Positions 1 through 5,715 are shown, numbered from the stretch's first letter. The stretch: 6,370 nt of DNA from Stenotrophobium sp040387055 (GCA_040387055.1 JAZKEM010000102.1:1-6370); one strand, 5' to 3'. Program-made: numbers and translations. Notes: a model not told the origin generated them from the letters alone.

Positions 1-46
1 CGTTTCTTTGCACCAGCAAAGAAAGGTAACTCGCGCCACAGCGCGA
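1..46. repeat. Two-hairpin palindromic block, likely dispersed intergenic repeat
   Basis: Two perfect inverted repeats stand side by side. The first has 9-bp arms at 3-11 (TTTCTTTGC) and 16-24 (GCAAAGAAA) with loop ACCA. The second has 6-bp arms at 31-36 (TCGCGC) and 41-46 (GCGCGA) with loop CACA. They are joined by GGTAAC. AT-rich and GC-rich hairpins of this pattern are reminiscent of REP-like intergenic repeats in Gammaproteobacteria. Only one copy is visible here, so the repeat nature is inference. The rest of 1-110 holds no gene that I can see. Confidence 0.45.
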
Positions 47-77
47 AACACGCCACCTCAAAGAACAACAGGCAGTA

Positions 78-97
78 GCACCGCCGCAAGGCGGCGC
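78..97 (-). terminator. Candidate terminator hairpin after tonB
   Basis: On the minus strand an 8-bp stem (GCGCCGCC with GGCGGTGC, one G-U pair) closes a TTGC loop 13 bases after the tonB stop. The following bases, TGTTGTTCTTTG about nine bases further on, are T-rich but not a clean T-run. It is a plausible but weak intrinsic terminator, or a 3'-end stabilising hairpin. Confidence 0.4.
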
Positions 98-110
98 ACC
101 ATGCCACCAG

Positions 111-674
111 TCACGGCTTAGTTCGCTCAAACTCAATTGGCACAACCAACGCCATATCGCGTCCACGTGAAGGCAGTGGCGATGCACGTGCAAGCAGACT
201 CAACGCCTCTGCATCCAACGCTGCATCTCCCGAACTCTTAGCAATGCGCGCCTCACTCACTGCGCCCGCAGAAGAGAGCTTGAAGCGCAGTTCTACAACG
301 CCACGCGTTTGAATACTCGCAGGTAATTCGCGCCGAAACTTTGCAAGGTGCGCACGCACGCGAGCGAAGTACATATCGCCGCCGGGCTTTCCGCCTGGTT
401 TGATTTCCATACGCTTGGCAACAACAGGCTCTGGCAGAGGCGGTAATGGTGCTGCATCTGCGGTAATTTCAATTGGCGGTAGCGGTGGCGTTTCTGTCAG
501 CTCAGTACTGACGTCTCCTGAACCGGCGACCAATTCCAAACCGACGCCATCACCACCACTGCCTGCTGGACTGCGTGGAATCATCGTGAAGCCGATGATC
601 AATACAACGATGATGGCGTGCACCAACAACGCAATCGCCAGCGAGAAACGTTGGCGTAAAACGCCCGGTGTCAT
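111..674 (-). CDS. tonB: Energy transducer TonB, short form
   Basis: TonB carries energy from the ExbB/ExbD motor across the periplasm to outer-membrane receptors. The 187-residue protein has an N-terminal membrane helix (about 11-32) with His19 matching the TonB transmembrane histidine; the usual Ser four residues earlier is Ala15. A glycine-rich stretch (38-45) follows, then a short proline-rich spacer (63-84, with PPLPP and PLPPLPEP), and a C-terminal TonB domain (101-187) with YFARVRAHL, GVVELRFKLSSAGAV, KSSGDAALDAEAL and VPIEF. The domain lacks the usual YP before its first strand (RRELPASIQTRG here). The spacer has no long Glu-Pro/Lys-Pro runs and is much shorter than in E. coli TonB (239 residues in all). 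The ATG overlaps the exbD2 stop. It is the last gene of the cassette. Confidence 0.92.
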   Translation of the reverse strand: MTPGVLRQRFSLAIALLVHAIIVVLIIGFTMIPRSPAGSGGDGVGLELVAGSGDVSTELTETPPLPPIEITADAAPLPPLPEPVVAKRMEIKPGGKPGGDMYFARVRAHLAKFRRELPASIQTRGVVELRFKLSSAGAVSEARIAKSSGDAALDAEALSLLARASPLPSRGRDMALVVPIEFERTKP

Positions 675-1078
675 GGTGTACCGCGTGCGGCGAGCAGGCT
701 GACGTGTTCAATGCCGGAAGCACGCAGGCGCTGCAGGATATTGATCACGCGTGTGGCATCGACTGCTGCGTCGGCTTTCACGCGTAGTGGTTCTTGCGGA
801 TGCTCTTTGCGCCACTCCGCTATGCGTGCAGGCAACTCGGACTCAGGTAATAACTCAGTGCCAAAACCTACGCGACCATCCGACGCGATAAGCAAAACAT
901 TGCCGGAAGGATCGGCTGGCGTTGCCAATGCTGAACGCGGTGGATCAATCGGATTTTTCTGCGTGGGCACCAAAGTGCCGGCGAGCATGAAGAAGATCAG
1001 CAGCAGAAATGCGAAATTGATCATCGGCACCATGTCGATGTCTGTTCGTTTCTCGCGCTTGGGAACAGGCAGCTTCAT
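671..1078 (-). CDS. exbD2: Biopolymer transporter ExbD2 with Asn in place of the essential Asp
   Basis: This is a second ExbD-type protein, 135 residues: basic tail (1-12), one membrane helix (about 16-38) and a periplasmic alpha/beta domain (about 55-135, with VLLIASDGRVGFG at 61-73 typical of the family). The helix reads DMVPMINFAFLLLIFFMLAG, which aligns exactly with the ExbD helix. The proton-carrying aspartate is however Asn21 (codon AAT, 1018-1016). The rest of the protein is intact and well formed, so this is not decay. It is likely to pair with ExbD1 as a heterodimer in the ExbB pore. The ATG overlaps the exbD1 stop. A longer frame running back to 1354 lies wholly over exbD1 and is not real. 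The stop overlaps the tonB ATG. Confidence 0.9.
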   Translation of the reverse strand: MKLPVPKREKRTDIDMVPMINFAFLLLIFFMLAGTLVPTQKNPIDPPRSALATPADPSGNVLLIASDGRVGFGTELLPESELPARIAEWRKEHPQEPLRVKADAAVDATRVINILQRLRASGIEHVSLLAARGTP

Positions 1079-1467
1079 GGCGCTGCGCTCGCATGGCCTA
1101 GCGTAAGGCTCACGCCAGCGGCCTTGAGATGATCGATGACGCTGATCATGTCTTGCAGTGGCACACCGGGCTGTGGCTGCACAACGACACGTGAATCGGG
1201 CTCTAGGTTTGAAGTGAGTTGCGTCAGCGCGATGGGTTTTCCATCGAGCTTGAGCTGCGCACCGGGCAGCAATTGCAGCTGATGCACATGACCCGGCACA
1301 GGCATTGCCGTTTTGGATTCGCCACCGCCGATGTTCACATCTAGGGCGCCCCAATCGAGATAGCTCGATGCCAGCATGAAGAAGAACAGCAGCACGAACA
1401 TCACATCGACAAGCGATGTAATAACAATCGTGGAGTTCTTACGCCGCGCGGGGCGTGCGATGCGCAT
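1075..1467 (-). CDS. exbD1: Biopolymer transporter ExbD1 (Asp-bearing)
   Basis: ExbD is the inner-membrane protein whose single helix sits in the ExbB pentamer pore and whose periplasmic domain meets TonB. This 130-residue protein has a basic cytoplasmic tail (1-12), one membrane helix (about 14-35) and a small periplasmic domain (about 40-130). The key aspartate is present as Asp21 in SLVDVMFVLLFFFML, equivalent to E. coli ExbD Asp25, which is essential for proton use. The proline usually found just before it (TPLID) is Ser here (TSLVD). The periplasmic part is divergent and short, ending GHASAAP. The start ATG is 9 bases after the exbB-like stop, with a weak ribosome site. The stop TGA overlaps the exbD2 ATG. 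Confidence 0.9.
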   Translation of the reverse strand: MRIARPARRKNSTIVITSLVDVMFVLLFFFMLASSYLDWGALDVNIGGGESKTAMPVPGHVHQLQLLPGAQLKLDGKPIALTQLTSNLEPDSRVVVQPQPGVPLQDMISVIDHLKAAGVSLTLGHASAAP

Positions 1468-1476
1468 TGCGCTGAC

Positions 1477-2094
1477 TTACAGTGGCCGCGTAAAAATGCG
1501 CGTGAGCGCGCCTTCCATATCGTGATGCAGGCGCTCGACAGCGCGATCCAGCACGTGGAAGCCTGCGAGCGCGATGATCGCAACGGTAAGGCCCGCAGCA
1601 GTGGTAAGCAGCGCCTCCCACAAGCCGCCCGACAAGATCGATGGATTGACGCGATCGCCTGCGGTTTGCAGACGTTGGAAGACTTGAATCATGCCGAGCA
1701 CGGTGCCGAGCAAGCCAAGAAGCGGTGCAAGGTTGGCGATGACTTCCAGAGGCCGCAACAGGCGGCGTGCAGACTCCAAATGCTCGGACGCGAGCTGCGT
1801 AATCTGCTCACGCACTTCAGATTCGGGAAGCGCCGTATTGCTGCGGCCTTTGATCGCTGCAGCCATTACTTTGGCGAGTGGCGTGACTTGCGAGTTCAGT
1901 AAAGCGAGCGCTTCATCAGCACGGCCGGCGTGCCAAGCGTTCAAAGCGCCTGCGACAAAATCACGCTGACCAATTTTCAGTTCCCAAAATTCCCAAGCTT
2001 TGACCAGAATCAACGTCACAGAAGCGATCGAGAGGCCCAACAGAATCAACATCGCAGGCCCGCCTAAGCGGAGCCATTCCAGTGCTTGGGACAT
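1477..2094 (-). CDS. exbB: MotA/TolQ/ExbB-family proton channel protein (ExbB-like)
   Basis: This inner-membrane protein should form the pentameric channel of a Ton motor, using the proton gradient with ExbD to energise TonB. It has 205 residues and three membrane segments, at about 11-31, 117-138 and 160-181, with a long cytoplasmic loop between the first two. TM2 carries the family motif APLLGLLGTV (123-132) with channel Thr131, and TM3 carries WEALLTTAAGL (159-169) with Glu160 and Thr165; these match E. coli ExbB Thr148, Glu176 and Thr181. One oddity is that the normally conserved proline of the AIPA stretch in TM3 is Ile174. TolQ and ExbB cannot be told apart from this protein alone. The downstream tonB, and the absence of tolA, tolB or pal, favour ExbB. 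It sits 9 bases before exbD1. Confidence 0.9.
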   Translation of the reverse strand: MSQALEWLRLGGPAMLILLGLSIASVTLILVKAWEFWELKIGQRDFVAGALNAWHAGRADEALALLNSQVTPLAKVMAAAIKGRSNTALPESEVREQITQLASEHLESARRLLRPLEVIANLAPLLGLLGTVLGMIQVFQRLQTAGDRVNPSILSGGLWEALLTTAAGLTVAIIALAGFHVLDRAVERLHHDMEGALTRIFTRPL

Positions 2095-2101
2095 CGTTGT
2101 G

Positions 2102-2107
2102 CCTCTT
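2102..2107 (-). promoter_or_regulatory. Shine-Dalgarno of the exbB-like gene
   Basis: AAGAGG on the minus strand lies seven bases before the ATG at 2094, in the 27-base gap after the ggt stop. It is the strongest ribosome site in the Ton cassette; the three genes after it have weak sites and seem to depend on coupling. Confidence 0.7.
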
Positions 2108-2121
2108 GGTTTTTACTCGCG

Positions 2122-3795
2122 CTAGTTCGCGCTCTTGGTCAACACCACACTGCCTTCGCCAAGCGCGCGCGGGTCAGATGCGGCTTTCAAACTGTTCGTC
2201 TTAGGATCCCACGTGACGACGTTCATCAAACCGTAGCTGCGAGAGACAGGCTCCAGCGTGTGGCCGCGCGCGCGCAAAGCAGCTTGCTCGCTCGCGCTAA
2301 ACGCATTGGCTTCGAATTGAACAACGTCAGGCAAGTACTGATGGTGATAACGCGGCAATGCGACCACTTGCTCTGCGTTGAGGCCATCGAGCCAACCCAG
2401 AATGCCCAGCGCAACCATGGTGATAATGCGACTGCCGCCGGGCGTGCCAATCACCAGCAGACCGCGTGGGCCTTCAACAAAAGTTGGTGTCATTGATGAC
2501 AAGGGACGCTTGCCCGGTGCGACCAGATTGGTTTCAGAACCAATCAGTCCATAAGCATTGCTGGCGGTGGTGGATGCTGCGAAGTCATCCATCTCATCGT
2601 TCAACAACACGCCGGTGCCCGGTGCCATAAAGCCGGAACCAAAAGGCAGATTGATCGATAACGTTGCGGCAACACGATTGCCATCCGCATCAACAATCGA
2701 GAAATGCGTTGTGTGATTGCCCTCTGGCACCAGTTTCGCAGGTGGCAGCGTTGCACTTGGCGTGGCGCGCTTGGGATCAATGCTTGCCACCAAGTCGCGC
2801 GCATAGCTGCGCGAGGTGAGTCGGAACACTGGAATGTTGATGAAATCCGGGTCGCCCAAATACGCAGCGCGATCACGATAGGCGCGGCGCAGAGATTCGA
2901 TGATGAGATGTTTGCTGTCGACGCCAGCGTCGCTGCGATAGCCGAGAATTTCCAGCTGATTAAATAGCTCAGCTAAGGTCACACCACCCGCAGAAGGCGG
3001 CGGTGCAGTAACGATGCGGGTATCGCGAAACCACGTGACCAGCGGCTTGCGTTCAACTACTGCGTATCGACGCAAATCTTCTTCAGTCCAGATGCCGCCA
3101 GCAGCGCGCGAAGCGGCGACTAATTCTTTCGCAGTTTCGCCTTCGTAAAATCCAGCGCCGCCTTGCATGGCGATCAACTCCAGCGTGCGCGCGAGTTCGG
3201 TTTGTCTCAGCATCTCGCCTTCACGCAGAGCACGGCCATCTTGTGCGAACGTCGCTTTTGCATTGATCGACAAACGCGACCACTGACTTTCCAGAGCGCT
3301 AGCCAGTTTGCTATCAACCGGAAAACCTTCGCGCGCCAAACGCACGGCAGGTGCAAGACTGCGCTTGAGTGGCAGCGCGCCATATTTCTTTGAGATCAAG
3401 TCCAGCGCTGCGGGCTCGCCAGGAATCGCTGCAGCAAGCGCACCATCGCGCGACAGAGCATCCACCGCCTTGCCGTCCTTATCCAGATACATCTTGGCGT
3501 TGGCAGCATAGGGTGCGGTTTCGCGGCCATCAACGAAAATTTCCATGCCGTCAGATTCGCGATGCAGCAACCAGAAACCACCGCCGCCAATGCCAGAGCC
3601 CGTCGGTTCAGTCACAGCAAGTGCAGCACTGACTGCTACAGCGGCATCAAATGCATTGCCGCCAGCGGCGAGCACTTCAAGCCCCGCTTGGGTCGCTTGC
3701 GGCGTTGCGCTGGAGACGGCATAGCCGGGCAACTTGTCGCCCGCAAAAGCCAGTACAGGGAATAACAGCAGGCTTATCGCAAAAATTCTTTTCAT
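2122..3795 (-). CDS. ggt: Gamma-glutamyltransferase (gamma-glutamyltranspeptidase), secreted
   Basis: GGT cleaves the gamma-glutamyl bond of glutathione and related compounds, releasing glutamate or passing the gamma-glutamyl group to an acceptor. It acts in the periplasm or outside the cell. The 557-residue precursor has a signal peptide with likely cleavage after AFA (residue 18). It is made as a pro-enzyme that cuts itself before a threonine; here the site is His361/Thr362 in GNHTTHFS, giving large and small subunits. By alignment from memory with the E. coli enzyme, the binding residues are present: Arg91 in GRETAP, Asn382, Asp404 in MDDF, Ser433-Ser434 in PLSSM and Gly453-Gly454 in TPGGSR. 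Tyr415 lies in a retained lid loop, unlike the lidless Bacillus type. The start ATG overlaps the ferredoxin stop (ATGA), with GGTGGGTAAG upstream. The enzyme looks fully active. Confidence 0.96.
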   Translation of the reverse strand: MKRIFAISLLLFPVLAFAGDKLPGYAVSSATPQATQAGLEVLAAGGNAFDAAVAVSAALAVTEPTGSGIGGGGFWLLHRESDGMEIFVDGRETAPYAANAKMYLDKDGKAVDALSRDGALAAAIPGEPAALDLISKKYGALPLKRSLAPAVRLAREGFPVDSKLASALESQWSRLSINAKATFAQDGRALREGEMLRQTELARTLELIAMQGGAGFYEGETAKELVAASRAAGGIWTEEDLRRYAVVERKPLVTWFRDTRIVTAPPPSAGGVTLAELFNQLEILGYRSDAGVDSKHLIIESLRRAYRDRAAYLGDPDFINIPVFRLTSRSYARDLVASIDPKRATPSATLPPAKLVPEGNHTTHFSIVDADGNRVAATLSINLPFGSGFMAPGTGVLLNDEMDDFAASTTASNAYGLIGSETNLVAPGKRPLSSMTPTFVEGPRGLLVIGTPGGSRIITMVALGILGWLDGLNAEQVVALPRYHHQYLPDVVQFEANAFSASEQAALRARGHTLEPVSRSYGLMNVVTWDPKTNSLKAASDPRALGEGSVVLTKSAN

Positions 3796-4046
3796 ATCGG
3801 CTTACCCACCAATTGGCGGTATTTCAGATCGAGCTCTTCTTTGCTCTCGACGTGATCAGGGTCCAAGGGAATGCAATCGACCGGACAAACGTCCACACAC
3901 TGCGGCGTATCAAAATGACCGACGCATTCGGTGCAGAGTTCCGGCTTGATCTCGTAGATCTCAATGCCTTGGAAGATCGCCTTATTCGGGCAGACCGGTT
4001 CGCAGACATCGCAGTTAATGCACTCGTGGGTAATTTTCAGTGACAT
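3792..4046 (-). CDS. YfhL-family 2[4Fe-4S] ferredoxin
   Basis: This is a small cytoplasmic electron carrier of the Allochromatium vinosum (YfhL/Fdx) ferredoxin type, 84 residues long. Cluster one uses Cys9, Cys12 and Cys15 plus Cys54 from the far half. Cluster two uses Cys38, Cys41 and Cys50 plus Cys19; Cys58 is an extra cysteine also seen in this type. The family hallmarks are the six-residue insertion between Cys41 and Cys50 (CX2C-X8-C-X3-C) and a C-terminal helix rich in Asp, Glu and Lys (about 61-80). The opening MSLKITHECINCDVC fits the family start exactly. Location next to coaD is recurrent in Gammaproteobacteria such as Pseudomonas. The redox partner is not known from the sequence. 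The stop TGA overlaps the ggt ATG. No clear Shine-Dalgarno precedes the gene. Confidence 0.95.
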   Translation of the reverse strand: MSLKITHECINCDVCEPVCPNKAIFQGIEIYEIKPELCTECVGHFDTPQCVDVCPVDCIPLDPDHVESKEELDLKYRQLVGKPI

Positions 4047-4055
4047 ACAGACGCT

Positions 4056-4074
4056 GCGGCGTAATGCACGCCGC
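4056..4074 (-). other. Intercistronic hairpin between coaD and the ferredoxin gene
   Basis: Arms 4056-4062 and 4068-4074 form a perfect 7-bp GC-rich stem (GCGGCGT with ACGCCGC) around a 5-base loop. It fills most of the 33-base gap between the coaD stop and the ferredoxin ATG. No T-run follows, so it is a poor intrinsic terminator. Its base is only nine bases from the ferredoxin start codon, where no Shine-Dalgarno is visible. It may therefore affect translation, RNA processing or stability. Confidence 0.55.
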
Positions 4075-4079
4075 GAACC

Positions 4080-4577
4080 TTACTTACCTTTGTCCTTGCG
4101 GCCAAAACGTTCCAGCAGCATAGGGATGACTTCTTTAGGCACCAGTTTTTTCACTGGTGCGCCGAGGCTCGTCAATTCACGCACGAGTGAAGACGACAGA
4201 TGTTCATACTGCGGCGATGGCGCCAGCATGATGGTGTCGAGTGAGGGATAGAGATCGCGATTCATAATCGCCATCTGCTTTTCATAATCGACATCGCCAA
4301 CCGTACGCACGCCGCGCACCAGCACGGTCACGCCGTTTTCTTTGGCGAAATTCACCACCAGACCATCAAAGCTCATGACTTTGACGTTAGGCAGATCTTT
4401 GACACATTGCTTGATGAGTTCGACACGCTCATCAATATTGAAGCGCGGATTCTTGGTGACATTAAGGCCCACAGCCACGATCAACTTGGGGAACATCTTG
4501 GAGGCGCGGCAGATGATGTCGTAATGACCCAGCGTAATCGGGTCAAACGTACCGCTATAGGCCGCTACAACACTCAT
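4080..4577 (-). CDS. coaD: Pantetheine-phosphate adenylyltransferase (PPAT)
   Basis: CoaD carries out the penultimate step of coenzyme A synthesis: it transfers AMP from ATP to 4'-phosphopantetheine, giving dephospho-CoA and pyrophosphate, in the cytoplasm. The protein is 165 residues, normal for the family. The nucleotidyltransferase motif is present: GTFDPITLGH at 9-18, with the TxGH histidine at 18. Leu at 16 replaces the commoner Asn, a variant also found in other CoaD proteins. Lys42, Arg88 in VRGVR, the stretch DYEKQMAIMNRDL (97-109) and the C-terminal ATP-binding signature SSSLVREL (128-135) are all present. A longer frame from 4613 exists, but the Shine-Dalgarno and family N-terminus fix the start at 4577. 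The gene overlaps rsmD by ATGA, and the ferredoxin gene follows after 33 bases. Confidence 0.97.
   Translation of the reverse strand: MSVVAAYSGTFDPITLGHYDIICRASKMFPKLIVAVGLNVTKNPRFNIDERVELIKQCVKDLPNVKVMSFDGLVVNFAKENGVTVLVRGVRTVGDVDYEKQMAIMNRDLYPSLDTIMLAPSPQYEHLSSSLVRELTSLGAPVKKLVPKEVIPMLLERFGRKDKGK
4139..4160 (-). repeat. Perfect 8-bp inverted repeat inside coaD 3' end
   Basis: Arms 4139-4146 and 4153-4160 are exact reverse complements around a 6-base loop that reads GAAAAA on the coding strand. It sits about 57 bases before the coaD stop and encodes part of GAPVKKLVP. It could fold in the mRNA, but may be a by-product of codon choice. Confidence 0.4.
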
Positions 4578-5146
4578 GGTTTCTCCAAACTGTATGTCGC
4601 CAGGCCGTAGCATACCTTGCCGGCCTTCTTTTCCTTGAGCCAGCTAAAGCCCGTAGGCAAAGACGGCTGTTTGCCCTCAGGCCATTCAATGTAGATGCGA
4701 TTGAACGGCGCTAATACCTTCGGCAGGTCTTCCAGCGCGCTTTCGAGCAGGCCGCTGGCAAATGGCGGGTCAATAAAGACCACGTTATAGCGATGCCAGG
4801 TTTGGCTCAGGTAAGACACGGCATCCAGCATCGCGACATCAAAGCGCTGATGCGGCACTTTGAGCATCAGCAGCGCGGCCTTGATCAAAGTGTTTTGGCG
4901 CATGCCCACTTCAACGAAGCTGGTGTGTGCCGCTCCACGCGAGATTGCTTCTAAGCCTAGCGCGCCGCTACCAGCAAACAGATCTAGGCAGCGCGAACCA
5001 TCAATGTTTGGAGCGAGCCAGTCGAACACGGTTTGGCGCACGCGATCAGGCGTTGGTCGTACGCCACTGTCGGCGTCAAACTCAACGAGACGGCTGCGAT
5101 GTTCGCCGCCGATGATGCGTAGTTTTCCAAGAGGACGTCTGCTCAT
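4574..5146 (-). CDS. rsmD: 16S rRNA (guanine(966)-N(2))-methyltransferase RsmD
   Basis: RsmD methylates N2 of G966 in 16S rRNA during small-subunit assembly, using S-adenosylmethionine, in the cytoplasm. With the ATG at 5146 the protein has 190 residues, close to E. coli RsmD (198). The family opening RIIGGEHRSR is at 10-19, followed by the signature RPTPDRVRQ at 30-38. SAM-binding motif I (CLDLFAGSGALG) spans about 53-64, acidic Glu79 closes strand 2, and the catalytic DPPF tetrad is at 126-129. An in-frame GTG at 5188 would add 14 residues. The ATG is preferred because the conserved domain begins right after it, although neither start has a strong ribosome site. The stop TGA overlaps the coaD ATG, the classical rsmD-coaD pairing. 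Confidence 0.95.
   Translation of the reverse strand: MSRRPLGKLRIIGGEHRSRLVEFDADSGVRPTPDRVRQTVFDWLAPNIDGSRCLDLFAGSGALGLEAISRGAAHTSFVEVGMRQNTLIKAALLMLKVPHQRFDVAMLDAVSYLSQTWHRYNVVFIDPPFASGLLESALEDLPKVLAPFNRIYIEWPEGKQPSLPTGFSWLKEKKAGKVCYGLATYSLEKP
4582..4586 (-). promoter_or_regulatory. Shine-Dalgarno deciding the coaD start
   Basis: On the minus strand GGAGA lies five bases before the ATG at 4577, within the last codons of rsmD. It supports the start at 4577 over the in-frame upstream codon at 4613, and shows that coaD has its own ribosome site in addition to the ATGA coupling. Confidence 0.75.
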
Positions 5147-5241
5147 GGCCAACAGTTTACGAGTCGCGCAGATTTCAGCAAGCCCCACCCTGTTCTATGC
5201 AGGATTAGCGTCAATCTTGGGAAGGCATGCGAACAGCAGTC
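5147..5241. other. Intergenic gap upstream of rsmD, no convincing promoter
   Basis: These 95 bases separate the SRPBCC-like gene from rsmD. On the minus strand a TTGACG hexamer occurs, but no acceptable -10 box lies 16-18 bases further on. A second pair, TTGCTG with TAAACT 16 bases away, would place transcription start almost at the rsmD ATG. An in-frame GTG at 5188 could extend rsmD by 14 residues into this gap. No hairpin with a T-tract was seen. The region may allow independent transcription of the rsmD-coaD part, but the sequence does not show it clearly. Confidence 0.35.
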
Positions 5242-5715
5242 TTAGGCGATGCGCTGACCAAAGGTTTTGACCAAACGCCGATGGCGATGCCGGAATAGAA
5301 AGCTGACGATGGCCCGTGTTACCGGGGTCATGAAAGCGACACGTGGCTCGATGATTAACTCGTCGCTGACGGCGCAGCCTTCACCTACTGCAAAAACGCG
5401 GCGTCGATGAATCCAAGTCTTCTGCATCCAGGATGTTGAGTTCTCGTCGAAGCCTTCGCCTGCCTGTACCCGATCCAGATGCAAGGCATGTACATCGAAA
5501 GGAATACAACGCAGCACCAGTAGCACGCTGCGGAACAACACGCCCTCAAGCTGCTCTGGCGTTGCCTCATGCAGGGAACGATTACCGAATGACGAAGGCA
5601 CCGTCATATGCACCCAAGGATGCAGTTCGTGATTGACGCCCGCCATCGTCGACACTTTCGCCCAAACCACATCGACAGGTGCCGAGAGTTCGCTGCGAAA
5701 GTGGAGATGAATCAT
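5242..5715 (-). CDS. SRPBCC-like (START/Bet v 1 fold) hypothetical protein, 157 aa
   Basis: I do not recognise a named gene. The architecture fits a small SRPBCC hydrophobic-ligand-binding protein. It opens with a beta-strand of the type IHLHFRSELSAPVDVVWA (residues 2-19), where the phrase APVDVVW is a common SRPBCC opening. Alternating strands follow, including a likely one at 115-127. It ends in a long, strongly basic helix, with FRHRHRRL at 141-148. That ending is common in SRPBCC proteins of the cell-cell-junction/ligand-binding type. There is no signal peptide or clear membrane segment, so it is probably cytoplasmic. The ATG overlaps the tldD stop and has no strong Shine-Dalgarno, which implies translational coupling. 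The ligand and role are unknown. Confidence is high that the gene is real and moderate for the fold. Confidence 0.75.
   Translation of the reverse strand: MIHLHFRSELSAPVDVVWAKVSTMAGVNHELHPWVHMTVPSSFGNRSLHEATPEQLEGVLFRSVLLVLRCIPFDVHALHLDRVQAGEGFDENSTSWMQKTWIHRRRVFAVGEGCAVSDELIIEPRVAFMTPVTRAIVSFLFRHRHRRLVKTFGQRIA

Noticed and set aside
711..1106. Open frame of 131 codons on the plus strand
   Set aside because: Antisense shadow of exbD2; the composition is that of a mirrored coding frame, with no recognisable domain.
671..1354. A 227-residue minus-strand frame ending at the exbD2 stop
   Set aside because: Its first 92 codons lie over exbD1 in another frame and are Arg/Ala/Cys-rich with no family likeness. 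The ExbD protein begins at the ATG at 1078, which overlaps the exbD1 stop.
2086..2496. Open frame of 136 codons on the plus strand
   Set aside because: Antisense to the strongly conserved 3' part of ggt; no domain or sensible ribosome site.
3792..4046. Possibility that the extra cysteine (Cys58) marks a third cluster in the ferredoxin
   Set aside because: An additional cysteine here is common in Allochromatium-type ferredoxins, and eight other cysteines already account for two [4Fe-4S] clusters.
4146..4153. A-run in coaD (coding-strand GAAAAAAC) as a frameshift site
   Set aside because: The codons are AAA AAA CTG in the normal frame, which does not give the X XXY YYZ slippery arrangement, and the gene is full length without shifting.
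4578..4613. Longer coaD start at 4613
   Set aside because: It adds 12 residues with no family match and lies inside rsmD. The ATG at 4577 has a good Shine-Dalgarno and the canonical CoaD N-terminus.
5147..5188. Promoter with TTGCTG and TAAACT boxes before rsmD
   Set aside because: Only 3/6 and 4/6 matches, and transcription would begin almost at the ATG. Too weak to annotate.
4860..5270. Open frame of 136 codons on the plus strand
   Set aside because: Antisense to rsmD; no likeness to a known protein.
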